From: Nodularia sp. LEGE 06071
GTDB taxonomy: Bacteria; Cyanobacteriota; Cyanobacteriia; Cyanobacteriales; Nostocaceae
NCBI RefSeq assembly: GCF_015207755.1
Contig: NZ_JADEWH010000002.1
Coordinates: 372,001-436,000, forward strand
Length of the DNA stretch: 64,000 bases
Direction: 5' to 3'
The first letter of the stretch is position 1. Every line of letters begins with the position of its first letter. The notes beneath the pieces are model-generated. The model searched no databases. It saw only the letters and a list, made by a program, of their open reading frames with translations, and was not told the DNA's origin. The translations under genes were made by a program, and so were the position numbers. Of the stretch, positions 19,148 to 28,546 are shown in pieces.

Positions 19148-19930
19148 ATGCAATCTAAACTCAAAGAGATATCGCCCTTAGAACATCGTTATATTCTCGG
19201 TATGCGTGTGGATGCTACTAGCTACAAAGACGCAACTGAAAGAATTTTAGCTTGGGCTGAAAAAAAACAGAGCAAATGTGTTTGTCTTGCTAACGTCCAC
19301 ATGACGATGGAAACCTTTGATAACCCCAAATTTGCTCAAACAGTTAACAGTGCTGATTTGGTTGCGCCGGATGGGATGCCTTTAGTATGGGCTTTAGGAT
19401 CTCTCGGTGTCAAAGAAACATCGCGAGTTTACGGTCCGACTCTCACCTTATATGTGTGTGAAGCGGCAACATTGATGAATATTTCCATTGCTCTTTATGG
19501 GGGTACACCAGAAAGTTTAGCTGCATTTGCTGGATTTTTAGAAAAAAAGTTTCGGGGGATTAATATTGTTTGCCAAATTTCACCGCCTTTCCGTAAATTG
19601 AGTCCAGAAGAAGATGCTGCTTACACCCGCCAAATTGCTGAATCAGGAGCGCAAATTCTGTTTGTAGGTATTGGCTGTCCTCGACAAGAATTGTGGATTG
19701 CGGAACATAAAGATCAGATTCCAGCCGTGATGCTAGGTGTCGGTGCTGCTTTTGATTTTCATTCTGGTCGTGTGAAGCAGGCTCCAATGTGGATGCAAAA
19801 AATAGGTTTAGAGTGGTTATTTAGGCTGATCATGGAACCAAGACGCTTATGGAAACGCTATTTTTTGCATAATCCTCGTTATATCTTATTTTTTACGATT
19901 CAATTGATTGGTAGTTGGCTGGGACTATAA
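19148..19930 (+). CDS. WecG/TagA/CpsF-family glycosyltransferase (GT26)
   Basis: A 260-residue enzyme of the GT26 family that adds a sugar (in WecG, ManNAcA; in TagA, ManNAc) to a lipid-linked acceptor. Motifs: NVHMTMETFDNPKF, SADLVAPDGMPLVWALG (with the likely catalytic Asp), VGIGCPRQELWI, LGVGAAFDFHSG, and the basic C-terminal membrane-binding part RLIMEPRRLWKRYFLHNPRY. It lies between the second GT4 and the Wzc-like gene and fits as an early transferase in repeat-unit assembly. Confidence 0.93.
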   Translation: MQSKLKEISPLEHRYILGMRVDATSYKDATERILAWAEKKQSKCVCLANVHMTMETFDNPKFAQTVNSADLVAPDGMPLVWALGSLGVKETSRVYGPTLTLYVCEAATLMNISIALYGGTPESLAAFAGFLEKKFRGINIVCQISPPFRKLSPEEDAAYTRQIAESGAQILFVGIGCPRQELWIAEHKDQIPAVMLGVGAAFDFHSGRVKQAPMWMQKIGLEWLFRLIMEPRRLWKRYFLHNPRYILFFTIQLIGSWLGL

Positions 19931-19993
19931 TAATAGTATCCTAAGAAAAAATTGTCTGATGCTTGATTTTAGAACCTAAGTGCTAAAAATTTT

Positions 19994-22165
19994 ATGCAAT
20001 CCAGAGAAACAGTAGATATACACTTAAGCAAATATTTATCTAGCTTGAAACGTCATAGGTGGCTAGGATTAGGTATATTGGCTGCAACAGTTGCGGCTAG
20101 TGTATTAATGACCACCTTAGTGAAGCCATCCTATGTAGCAGAAGGAAAACTTATATTCAAAGCTCCCCCTAAAATAGTAGGAGCAAACCTGCTTGGTGGC
20201 ACAGATAATGATGGTAATTTGAAGTCTGTTGTATCTAGCCAGAATCCCATCAATACAGAAATAGAGGTGATTTTTTCACCTGCTATTTTGCAAAAAGTAT
20301 TAGACGATTTGCAACTAACAGACGATAAAGGAGAACGATTGAAAATAGAGGACCTCCAGAGATCTCTGTCATTAAGAATTATTGGGGGAACGGATGTTTT
20401 AAGTCTGACATATCAAAGTAAAGACCCGGAAGCAGCGGCGGCAGTAGTTAATAAATTGATGAATGTTTATATAGAAAATGATATCCTTACCAGTAGAGCC
20501 GAAGCAAAAGAAACTCGACAGTTTATTGCCAAAGAATTACCTCAAAATGAAGCTGCTGTACGAAAAGCTGAATTAGCACTACGTGAATTTAAAGAAAAAA
20601 ATAAAGTTGTCAACCTATCACAAGAATCTAATTCAGCAATAGAGTTAATGACTAATTTAGATAGTCAGATTGCTAATATTCGGTCGGATTTAGACCAGGT
20701 AATTGCCCAGAGAAATGCTCTGAGTAATCAAGTAGCTCTGAATGAGGAGCAGGCACTCAATGTGATTCTTTTAAGTCAATCACCCGCAGTGCAAGGAATT
20801 ATGGCACAACTTCAAGAGATAGAGCGAAAGTTAGCAACTGAAGGTAGTCGATTCCAAAATGAAAACCCCTCAATTATTTTACTAGAAGAGCAAAAAACTA
20901 ACTTAGAGTCCCTTCTGCAAGAACAAATTGAACAGACTATTGGTAGTCAAATATCAGTTTCCCAAGGACTATTGCAAATTGGTGAACTTAAACAAAATCT
21001 GATTAGCGATTTTTTGGCAGCAGAAGTGCAACGCTTAAGTTTAGCCAAAAAACTAGATTCCCTGTATAGTTCTCGTAAAATCTACGAAAATAGAATAGAA
21101 ATAATCCCCCAGTTAAAAGAAAAAGAAAATCAGCTAGAACAGGCAGTTGAATTAGCTCAATTTACATATCAAGCTCTATTAAAACAGTTTCAAGAGTTAA
21201 AGTTATCAGCCAATAAAAATACATCGATTGCCCGGATCATTGTTCACGCTTTAGTTCCCGAAAAGTCATCATCAGGGACGAAATTATTAATTGTGATTAT
21301 CGGCTTCCTCTTCGGGACGTTTTTGTCAATTACGACGATTTTATTGCTGGAAATGAGAGATAGGTCTCTCAAAACAATTCAGGAAATCAGAGAGATATTT
21401 GGATATACATTGCTGGGAATTATTCCCTTAGTTGGTAAAAAAGCACGTCCCCATAATCGAGATGTGGAATCAAAGATTCCAGAGATTCCTGTGAGGGATA
21501 CACCCCACTCTCTCACAAGCGAAATGTACCGGATGATTCAAGCGAATCTGAGATTTTTGAGTTCAGATAAAGTGCTAAAAACTATTGTGGTGACTAGTGC
21601 AGTTCCACAAGAAGGTAAGTCTACAGTTTCAGCTAATTTAGCAGCAGCGATCGCTCAACTAGGTCGTCGAGTGTTACTAATTGATGCAGATATGCGCGTC
21701 CCTTCTCAGCATCATATTTGGCAATTAACCAATGCAGCAGGTTTGAGTGAAGTACTTGTTGGTCAGGCTGAGTTTAAAACTGCTGCGTGTAAGGTAATGG
21801 ATGGTCTTGATATCTTAACTGCTGGAGTGAGACCTCCCAATCCGCTAGCTTTGCTTGATTCTAAACGAATGGCATCTTTAATCAATAGTTTTTCAGCCGA
21901 GTATGACTTTGTAATTCTTGATGCTCCTCCTATGCTGATTGCCGCCGATGCTCTGACTCTCAGCCAAATGACTGACGGCATTATATTAGTTGCTCGGACT
22001 GGAGTAATTGACTCTAGTAGCGCTCATGCTGCTCAAGAGATGTTAGAGCGTTCCGGTCATAATGTCTTAGGTTTATTGGTTAATGGAGTCAGTGAAAAAA
22101 ATGAATCTATTATTAATCCGTATCATGCCAAAGAATATGTTCATGTTGAAGAGTTGGCAAAATAG
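19994..22165 (+). CDS. Wzc-like polysaccharide co-polymerase with BY-kinase domain
   Basis: A 723-residue inner-membrane protein controlling chain length and export. It has a Wzz domain with a first membrane helix near residues 21-43, a long periplasmic coiled coil (about 170-400), a second helix near 423-446, and a cytoplasmic ATPase domain with the Walker A variant QEGKST, Walker A' VLLIDADMR and Walker B FVILDAPPM. In other BY-kinases a tail rich in Tyr is autophosphorylated; here the tail has only two Tyr (PYHAKEYVHVEELAK), so control may be reduced or different. It closes the operon; an outer-membrane Wza-like gene is not in the window. Confidence 0.92.
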   Translation: MQSRETVDIHLSKYLSSLKRHRWLGLGILAATVAASVLMTTLVKPSYVAEGKLIFKAPPKIVGANLLGGTDNDGNLKSVVSSQNPINTEIEVIFSPAILQKVLDDLQLTDDKGERLKIEDLQRSLSLRIIGGTDVLSLTYQSKDPEAAAAVVNKLMNVYIENDILTSRAEAKETRQFIAKELPQNEAAVRKAELALREFKEKNKVVNLSQESNSAIELMTNLDSQIANIRSDLDQVIAQRNALSNQVALNEEQALNVILLSQSPAVQGIMAQLQEIERKLATEGSRFQNENPSIILLEEQKTNLESLLQEQIEQTIGSQISVSQGLLQIGELKQNLISDFLAAEVQRLSLAKKLDSLYSSRKIYENRIEIIPQLKEKENQLEQAVELAQFTYQALLKQFQELKLSANKNTSIARIIVHALVPEKSSSGTKLLIVIIGFLFGTFLSITTILLLEMRDRSLKTIQEIREIFGYTLLGIIPLVGKKARPHNRDVESKIPEIPVRDTPHSLTSEMYRMIQANLRFLSSDKVLKTIVVTSAVPQEGKSTVSANLAAAIAQLGRRVLLIDADMRVPSQHHIWQLTNAAGLSEVLVGQAEFKTAACKVMDGLDILTAGVRPPNPLALLDSKRMASLINSFSAEYDFVILDAPPMLIAADALTLSQMTDGIILVARTGVIDSSSAHAAQEMLERSGHNVLGLLVNGVSEKNESIINPYHAKEYVHVEELAK

Positions 22166-22270
22166 ATGGTTTTAGCTTGAGTTATGTGGGTTAAATTTAC
22201 CCCTTTTACAAATCTCTAGGAGGCAGAAATTTGTTGATAGATCAGGATTTTGCCATATAACTCAATGCTA

Positions 22271-22374
22271 CAGTATATTTCATCTGAGTGAGGTACACAA
22301 GAGAGGGCATATTTGCCCTCCCCCACAAGACTTATCATATTTAAGATGTGTACTTCATTTACAAAGTACTATAT
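22271..22374 (+). repeat. Dispersed repeat of about 100 bp, copy 2, with hairpin
   Basis: Matches 1830-1934 (see copy 1). This copy has a 7-bp hairpin (GAGGGCA / TGCCCTC, about 22303-22320) and inexact inner inverted blocks GAGGTACAC and GTGTACTTC. It lies between the convergent ends of the Wzc-like and beta-helix genes and may also stop transcription. Confidence 0.65.
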
Positions 22375-22382
22375 CTCTTGAA

Positions 22383-23765
22383 CTAGAACTGATATTCGTA
22401 TGCGCCTCTATCGTATCGATTGCCAGAAGGACGAGACTTGCCTAATAAATCCGTTTTCAAACCAGTCCAAGAGTAACCAGTGTTGATCGCTGGACTCGTT
22501 GGTTTTAGTCTGAAGTCGGCAATTGAGGGATTGACGAATTGTGGGTCTGCAATAATATCCTGGGAACCAAGAACAGTTATAGCGGAAGTATTGGCATATA
22601 TGTTGTAGTTATAACTGACATTATTATTGTTCCAATCCGAATTTACTTTTTTGCCAGGGTAAGCATATAAGATATTGTTCCAAATTTTGACTTCAGATGA
22701 CTGATTAGCAAATATTTGCCCATCCTGAATTTCGGGACTTTGGTTGTTCAAATAAGTGGTGTTGTTAATAATGTCAACACGATCACTTAAAAAGGTATGT
22801 ATACCTGAACCACCATTTTTAAATGCAACATTGTTGGCAACAATAGTTTTTCCTGTATACACACCTAGAGTCGAGCCGTTCTGTGTATTCCTGCCATCAT
22901 CGATAATAATGCCATTACCATCAGTGATAGTCCCAGTCGCAATCCAGGGAATATACTGCCGATTGTTGTAAACCGTGTTGTTCGTCACAGATATGCTGTA
23001 ACCGAAGCTTTGGCTATGATTCCAATTTTGATAAAATGAAATGCCACTATTGGCATAAACAGAGTACCAAGCATTATTAAAAACCTCATTATTATCTACT
23101 TTTACATAGTCCGCTTGAACTACTGCAATGCCACCACCACCGCAACCATGAACTTTGTTATTAAGAAGATTTATGTGATGAGGATGACCATTCTGTCGTC
23201 CATCAATATGGATGCAGTTGCCATTCGTTAGTGGATTATTTCCGTTACTCTTCTGACTCATGGCATACTCAAGGGTGACATTATTATTGTTCCCTTCTAC
23301 TTCCAGCCCGTTGATCTCAATATACGATGCGCCATCTCTAATTAAAATTCCATTCCATCCATTGTGTTTTAGTTTCGGTGAATGTCCACTATATGCTTGA
23401 AACTTAATCCAAGCATTTGGGGTTCCTGAGCGTGTTATTAATATTACCTGCCCCCAAGGATCGGAATTTGTGTAAACTCCGTTCATAATGAGTACTGTGT
23501 CCCCAGGTTTAGTCAGATTCGCTGCTTGTTGAATTGTCCTGAAGGGTGATGAAGTAGAGAGTCCAGTATTGGTGTCGCTACCTTCACCACTGACATAATA
23601 TGTTGTCGGAGCAGTAGTAGTCCAAGTCAACGTGGATCTCATTTGTTGAAAGTTAAAGAACGGTGTCGCATCTGCGAATAAAGACGGTGCTTGGAAGTTA
23701 GTTGAACTACTTAATACCAACGGAAGTAGCAGAGATGCGGTGAAACTGAAACTTTTAATTACCAC
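22383..23765 (-). CDS. Secreted right-handed parallel beta-helix protein
   Basis: A 460-residue protein starting at GTG 23765, with a signal peptide (KSFSFTASLLLPLVLSSS). After a linker come YYVSGEGSDTNTGLSTSSPF and TIQQAANLTKPGDTVLIMNG, the N-terminal cap common to DUF1565/pectate-lyase-like beta-helix proteins, and then many Asn-rich coils (NNKVHGCGGGGIAVV, NNEVFNN, NNTVYNN, NNTTYLNN). The C-terminus reads SPAINTGY...GAYEYQF, typical for this group. Such proteins bind or cleave polysaccharides. Next to a polysaccharide operon it may trim or bind the product, but no catalytic residues can be assigned. Confidence 0.85.
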   Translation of the reverse strand: MVIKSFSFTASLLLPLVLSSSTNFQAPSLFADATPFFNFQQMRSTLTWTTTAPTTYYVSGEGSDTNTGLSTSSPFRTIQQAANLTKPGDTVLIMNGVYTNSDPWGQVILITRSGTPNAWIKFQAYSGHSPKLKHNGWNGILIRDGASYIEINGLEVEGNNNNVTLEYAMSQKSNGNNPLTNGNCIHIDGRQNGHPHHINLLNNKVHGCGGGGIAVVQADYVKVDNNEVFNNAWYSVYANSGISFYQNWNHSQSFGYSISVTNNTVYNNRQYIPWIATGTITDGNGIIIDDGRNTQNGSTLGVYTGKTIVANNVAFKNGGSGIHTFLSDRVDIINNTTYLNNQSPEIQDGQIFANQSSEVKIWNNILYAYPGKKVNSDWNNNNVSYNYNIYANTSAITVLGSQDIIADPQFVNPSIADFRLKPTSPAINTGYSWTGLKTDLLGKSRPSGNRYDRGAYEYQF

Positions 23766-24102
23766 GAGGAGATGACTTTTTATAAATACTGTAACTTAAA
23801 GTAACCTTGAATAAATCAGTGTGCCAACCGTGTAATCACTAACTTATCGTATTCCAAAAAATGATTCTTCGCAAAAATATAGTTTAATTACTTATACAGT
23901 ATTTTTATTTATAACTCTACACGTAAGTAAACTTAAGTAAGAAATTGTACTGATGACTAAAGAAAAAAAACCTGCTTTAGATTTAAGTTTCGTTTAATCA
24001 CTGATTTTCTGAGAAATTTTCCGCAAATTTACTCTTTTTATAAACACGATAATATATTTACTTATGACGTTACTTACACCAATCACTTTTAAACACACCA
24101 CC
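23766..24102. other. Intergenic region between divergent genes
   Basis: About 340 bp, AT-rich, between the beta-helix gene and lpxD. It must contain both promoters, but I see no clear operator, hairpin or repeat in it. Confidence 0.4.
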
Positions 24103-25149
24103 ATGAAATTTAGCGAAATTGTCAGTAAACTTGCCGAAACTTCCCCAGATAATTGCCTCAGCACTAGCCAAGATCAAGACCCAGAAATTACAGGTTTAGC
24201 TGCTTTAGATGAAGCTGCACTTGGTGATATGAGTTACGTGGAAGGGGCAAAATTCGCGTCTCTTGTCAGCCAGACAAACGCTAGTGTTTTAATCTTGCCT
24301 CCAGATCAAAGATTACAGTCACAAGCACAAGAACGCGGTATTGCCTGGATAGCCACGCCTGATCCGCGCCTGTTGTTTGCCCAAGCGATCGCACTTTTTT
24401 ACCAACCATACCGTCCCAGTCCAGAAATTCATCCGACTGCGGTCATTCATCCCACTGCAAAAGTTGGTCACGATGTTTACATTGGCCCCCATGTAGTAAT
24501 TCAGCAGGGTGTGGAAATTGGCCATGGTGCAATTATTCATCCCAATGTAGTCATTTATCCAGATGCCAAAATAGGCGATCGCACCACCTTACACGCTAAC
24601 TGCACTATCCATGAACGTACCCGTATCGGTAGCGATTGCGTCATTCACAGTGGGGCTGTAATCGGTGCAGAAGGCTTTGGTTTTGTGCCTACCCGCACTG
24701 GTTGGTTGAAAATGGAACAATCTGGCTACACTGTCTTAGAAGATTATGTAGAAGTTGGCTGTAACAGTGCCATTGACCGCCCAGCCGTGGGAGAAACACG
24801 CGTAGGTAGTCATACCATCATCGACAACATGGTGCAAATAGGACACGGGTGTCAAATTGGTACTGGTTGTGCGATCGCGGGTCAGGCTGGATTAGCTGGA
24901 GGCGTGAAAGTGGGGAAGCGCGTGATCTTAGCCGGACAGTCAGGAGTTTCCAATCAAGTAAAAATTGGTGATGGTGCGATCGCATCGGCTCAAGCCGGAA
25001 TTCATCATGATGTCGCACCAGGAGAAATTGTCTCTGGGATGCCAGCCGTGCCTCACAAACTATATCTCAAAGCATCTGCTATTTATCATCGTCTCCCGGA
25101 AATGTATCAATCCTTTAAACAATTACAACGCCAGTTAGGGAAAAAGTGA
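24103..25149 (+). CDS. lpxD: UDP-3-O-acylglucosamine N-acyltransferase (LpxD)
   Basis: A 348-residue enzyme of lipid A synthesis. It moves a hydroxyacyl chain from acyl-ACP to the 2-amino group of UDP-3-O-acylglucosamine. The N-terminal uridine-binding domain is followed from about residue 105 by many left-handed beta-helix hexapeptides (IHPTAVIHPTAKVG, IGPHVVIQQG). A GAEGFGF block and the IDNMVQIGHGCQIG block carry the catalytic His. The start MKFSEIV fits the family; an ATG 39 bases upstream is in frame. The acyl donor partner acpP lies 1.3 kb downstream. Confidence 0.93.
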   Translation: MKFSEIVSKLAETSPDNCLSTSQDQDPEITGLAALDEAALGDMSYVEGAKFASLVSQTNASVLILPPDQRLQSQAQERGIAWIATPDPRLLFAQAIALFYQPYRPSPEIHPTAVIHPTAKVGHDVYIGPHVVIQQGVEIGHGAIIHPNVVIYPDAKIGDRTTLHANCTIHERTRIGSDCVIHSGAVIGAEGFGFVPTRTGWLKMEQSGYTVLEDYVEVGCNSAIDRPAVGETRVGSHTIIDNMVQIGHGCQIGTGCAIAGQAGLAGGVKVGKRVILAGQSGVSNQVKIGDGAIASAQAGIHHDVAPGEIVSGMPAVPHKLYLKASAIYHRLPEMYQSFKQLQRQLGKK

Positions 25150-25151
25150 GT

Positions 25152-25177
25152 TAGAGACGCGATTCATCGCGTCCCTA
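25152..25177. repeat. GACGCGAT palindromic repeat
   Basis: Just after lpxD, GACGCGAT and ATCGCGTC form an 8-bp stem around a 2-base loop. The same family occurs as a perfect palindrome at 46368-46389. No T-run follows, so it is probably a dispersed repeat rather than a classical terminator. Confidence 0.55.
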
Positions 25178-25223
25178 CAAGAAAGTGGGGAGACAAGGGA
25201 GATAACCAATGCCCCATGTCTGG

Positions 25224-26129
25224 CTAAAATCCTAACTTTTCTAAAACTGGCTGGGTAGAAACAATGTGACGATCTAAACCAAGTTCCTTGGGGCTAACTC
25301 CTAGCGCTAAAGCGATCAACTGCGGTAAATGCAGGATTGGTAAACCTAACCGTTTCTCAATCACCTTTTCCACCTCTGGCTGACGAGAATCTAAATTCAG
25401 ATGGCACAAAGGACAGGGAGTCACTATACAGTCTGCACCGTTCGCTAAGGCATCTTGAATATGCATCCCAGCCATCTGGAAAGACTGGTTAGTGGCGTAG
25501 CTAGAAAGAGGCCAACCGCAACATTGGGTGCGACCACGGTAATAAATTGGTGTTGCACCTACCGCGCGAAACATATTTTCCATGCCTTCGGGGTGGAAGG
25601 GGTCATCATAGGGCATATATTTTTGAGCGCGGAGCAGATAACAGCCATAAAAAGCTGCACATTTTAATCCCGTTAACTTACGAGTCACACGTTTGGTAAT
25701 TTCCTCTAAACCATAATCTGTGAGCAGAGCATAGAGAATATGTTTAACTTCGCTACTACCACGATAAGGTGAACACCCTTCTTTTTGCAGTAAGCCATTT
25801 ACTTGCTCAACGTAGCCGGGGTTGTCTGTTTGACATTGTTTCAGGTTTTCGTTGACATGACCAATTACACCTTGACAAGTACTGCAATGAGTCAGTAAGG
25901 GTAGATTTAATTCTTCTGCTAAGGCAATATTTCGGGCGTTGACAGTATCTTCTAATAATTGGGAATCTTCTTTAAAAGTGCCTGAACCACAACAGGCAGC
26001 TTTTTTCAGTTCAATCAGTTCAATGCCCAATGCTTGAGTCAGGGCTTGAGTAGATTGGTAAAGTTCCCGGCAAGCTCCTTGGGCAACACAGCCAGGATAA
26101 TAGGCGTATCTGAGTGTCTGAGTTAGCAT
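25224..26129 (-). CDS. HdrB-like protein with two CCG domains
   Basis: A 301-residue protein with two cysteine-rich CCG domains: ACCGSGTF and HCSTCQG in the first half, QCCGWPLSSY and CPLCHLNL in the second, plus the N-terminal YYPGCVAQG. These are the features of heterodisulfide reductase subunit B, where each domain can bind an unusual iron-sulfur cluster. Cyanobacteria do not have coenzyme M, so the true role is likely another redox reaction; related proteins have been linked to a succinate dehydrogenase of the E type. I chose MLTQTLRY; the frame extends 51 bases upstream. It is a single gene converging on lpxD. Confidence 0.85.
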   Translation of the reverse strand: MLTQTLRYAYYPGCVAQGACRELYQSTQALTQALGIELIELKKAACCGSGTFKEDSQLLEDTVNARNIALAEELNLPLLTHCSTCQGVIGHVNENLKQCQTDNPGYVEQVNGLLQKEGCSPYRGSSEVKHILYALLTDYGLEEITKRVTRKLTGLKCAAFYGCYLLRAQKYMPYDDPFHPEGMENMFRAVGATPIYYRGRTQCCGWPLSSYATNQSFQMAGMHIQDALANGADCIVTPCPLCHLNLDSRQPEVEKVIEKRLGLPILHLPQLIALALGVSPKELGLDRHIVSTQPVLEKLGF

Positions 26130-26495
26130 AAAAGTATGTTTGAGTAAAGGCGTTTGCCCTGATAATAACGGTTTTATCATTCCTGGACAGGAACACTGGA
26201 CAGGGCTTGTATATTAATTTGGGACAATCTGCAAAAAATTGGTAAGAATTGGTAAATAGAAGCATTTACAGATTGATGCGATCGCGTGGCGTGTCCTGGT
26301 ATCCAAAGGCTTTTTGAGTAATTGAACTGTTATCTTAGGTACAGAGCCTAAGTGTGTCCTTTGGAGTTAAGTTTTTCTTCAGGAAAAGCCCTTGGTAGTA
26401 TACGGGCGATCCCGCTTTCCGATAAGATGTATATGCTCAAAAACACATCGCCCATCAAGAGCGGATAATAGGAACTGGTCAAGGACATTTATCGT
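26130..26495. promoter_or_regulatory. Region between the HdrB-like gene and acpP
   Basis: About 365 bp between divergent genes. The part near acpP has a TAAGAT box (26422-26427), which could be a -10 element about 70 bases before the acpP start; I see no good -35. No repeat or structured RNA was recognised. Confidence 0.35.
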
Positions 26496-26747
26496 ATGAG
26501 TCAAGCAGAAATTTTTGAAAAGGTCAAGAAAATTGTTGTCGATCAACTCAGTGTTGAAACCGACAAAATTACACCACAAGCTAATTTTGCTAATGATCTG
26601 GGGGCTGATTCCCTCGATACGGTTGAATTAGTTATGGCATTGGAAGAAGAATTTGATATCGAAATTCCCGATGAAGCCGCCGAAAAAATTACGACGGTTC
26701 AAGAGGCGGTGGATTACATCAACGATAAAGTTGCTGCATCCGCCTAA
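26496..26747 (+). CDS. acpP: Acyl carrier protein
   Basis: An 83-residue acidic protein that carries growing acyl chains on a phosphopantetheine arm. The attachment Ser is residue 39 in [12 protein letters not shown]. The helices and the [17 protein letters not shown] block are as in other bacterial ACPs; the length is the usual one. It lies 231 bases before fabF, an arrangement conserved in many bacteria. Confidence 0.97.
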   Translation: MSQAEIFEKVKKIVVDQLSVETDKITPQANFANDLGADSLDTVELVMALEEEFDIEIPDEAAEKITTVQEAVDYINDKVAASA

Positions 26748-26800
26748 AAAAGTCCTGAGTGCTGTTAGGTATGTAGCCCGTGCTGAGGAGCTACTGCGGT

Positions 26801-26819
26801 CTTCTCCCCAGGGGAGAAG
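26801..26819. repeat. Palindrome CTTCTCCCC-A-GGGGAGAAG
   Basis: A perfect 9-bp inverted repeat with a 1-base centre between acpP and fabF. The same CTTCTCCC...GGGAGA motif occurs inside elements A and C and at 46627, so this is a dispersed hairpin repeat. It could reduce readthrough from acpP into fabF. Confidence 0.6.
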
Positions 26820-26978
26820 TCAAGCATCTGGCATTGTAGAGGAATCAAAAGTTAAAACTTAAAACTTCAAAGTCAAAAGTTATTCCCGGTGTCTCCTTTT
26901 CTCCTACTCCCACCTCACGACTTTGCATTCAGCACTCAGATTTTTATTTGCAGCTTTCTCGCCAATTTTAACTAAGAA

Positions 26979-28229
26979 ATGACAGATTATAAACGTAAAC
27001 GCGTTGTTGTAACTGGTGTTGGCGCGATTACACCGATTGGTAATACACCAGATGAATATTGGGAAGGATTGTTAAGCGGACGCAATGGCATTGGCAACAT
27101 CACATTTTTTGATGCGTCTAGCCATGATTGTCGCATTGCGGGTGAAGTGAAAAACTTCGACCCCCTCGCTTACATGGATCGCAAAGAAGCCAAGCGTATG
27201 GATCGGTTTGCCCAATTTGGGGTATCTGCTGCCAAACAAGCTGTTTCTGATGCAAAGTTAGTCATTAATGAACTAAATGCCGAACAGGTGGGAGTGATGA
27301 TTGGCTCCGGGGTGGGTGGACTGAAGGTAATGGAAGACCAGCAAACAATCTACCTCAACCGTGGACCTGATCGCTGTAGTCCATTCATGATCCCGATGAT
27401 GATCGCCAATATGGCGGCTGGATTAACAGCAATTCACATCGGTGCTAAAGGGCCTAATTCCTGTGCTGTGACTGCCTGTGCCGCAGGTTCTAACGCCATT
27501 GGGGATGCTTTCCGCCAGATTCAAAATGGTTATGCTCAAGCAATGATTTGCGGCGGATGTGAGGCAGCAATTACACCTTTGGGTTTAGCTGGGTTTGCCG
27601 CAGCCCGCGCGCTTTCCACTCGCAATGATGACCCAGCTCATGCTTGCCGTCCTTTCGATCGCGATCGCGATGGATTTGTCATGGGTGAAGGTGGGGGCAT
27701 TCTCGTCTTAGAAGAGCTAGAACACGCCCTCAGTCGTGGCGCTCGCATTTATGCGGAAATGGTCGGCTATGGTATGACCTGTGACGCTTACCATATGACT
27801 GCCCCAGTCCCTGGTGGTTCGGGTGCTGCTAGAGCCATTCAATTGGCGCTCAAAGATGGCGGTATCACTCCAGACATGGTGAGCTACATTAATGCTCATG
27901 GTACTAGCACCCCAGCCAATGATTCTACGGAAACTGCGGCGATGAAAACAGCTTTGGGTGATCAAGCCTATAAAATCGCCATCAGTTCCACCAAATCGAT
28001 GACAGGTCATCTTTTGGGCGGTTCAGGAGGCATTGAAGCAGTCGCCACAGTGTTAGCGATCGCTCATGATCAAATTCCCCCCACGATCAATCTAGAAAAT
28101 CCTGATCCAGAGTGTGATCTAGATTACGTAACTCATACCAGCCGCGCTCAAAAAGTTGCGATCGCATTATCCAACTCTTTTGGGTTTGGTGGTCACAATG
28201 TCACACTAGCCTTTAAGAAGTACACCTAA
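26979..28229 (+). CDS. fabF: Beta-ketoacyl-ACP synthase II
   Basis: A 416-residue condensing enzyme that extends acyl-ACP with malonyl-ACP in fatty acid synthesis. The active-site Cys is residue 167 in AVTACAAGSNAIG; the two His lie in INAHGTSTPAND and SMTGHLLGGSGG; SNSFGFGGHN is at the C-terminus. The length is normal. It follows acpP in the same direction and shares the pathway. Confidence 0.97.
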   Translation: MTDYKRKRVVVTGVGAITPIGNTPDEYWEGLLSGRNGIGNITFFDASSHDCRIAGEVKNFDPLAYMDRKEAKRMDRFAQFGVSAAKQAVSDAKLVINELNAEQVGVMIGSGVGGLKVMEDQQTIYLNRGPDRCSPFMIPMMIANMAAGLTAIHIGAKGPNSCAVTACAAGSNAIGDAFRQIQNGYAQAMICGGCEAAITPLGLAGFAAARALSTRNDDPAHACRPFDRDRDGFVMGEGGGILVLEELEHALSRGARIYAEMVGYGMTCDAYHMTAPVPGGSGAARAIQLALKDGGITPDMVSYINAHGTSTPANDSTETAAMKTALGDQAYKIAISSTKSMTGHLLGGSGGIEAVATVLAIAHDQIPPTINLENPDPECDLDYVTHTSRAQKVAIALSNSFGFGGHNVTLAFKKYT

Positions 28230-28546
28230 AATTCTCACCTGTGCCGTTTTTCGGCTCTCCTGAGATGATTGTGTGAAAAGTATCACAAATACCTTTCATT
28301 GTGAAGTCAAGCGTTCATCATGCCCTAATAATCGGACTGATTTATCACTAGAATCTCAGGAGATCCCGCTTGTCCATCAACAATGGGGAATGGGATGATA
28401 AAGATACTGTGGGGAAAATTCCATCAGTGGCCAGTTACCAGGCTTAATGAAGAAAACTGATAACCTTTAACTGTTAACTGTGCAGAACCACCCCAGTTAG
28501 AAAAGAAGCTCCAAGAGTGCTAACCTGTCGTTAAGAACAAGAGATT
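28230..28546. other. Spacer fabF-tkt with an 11-bp inverted repeat
   Basis: TCTCCTGAGAT (28256-28266) and ATCTCAGGAGA (28353-28363) are exact inverse copies 86 bases apart; they could form a long-range stem or be the ends of a small element. Otherwise I see nothing definite; the tkt promoter should lie here. Confidence 0.4.
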
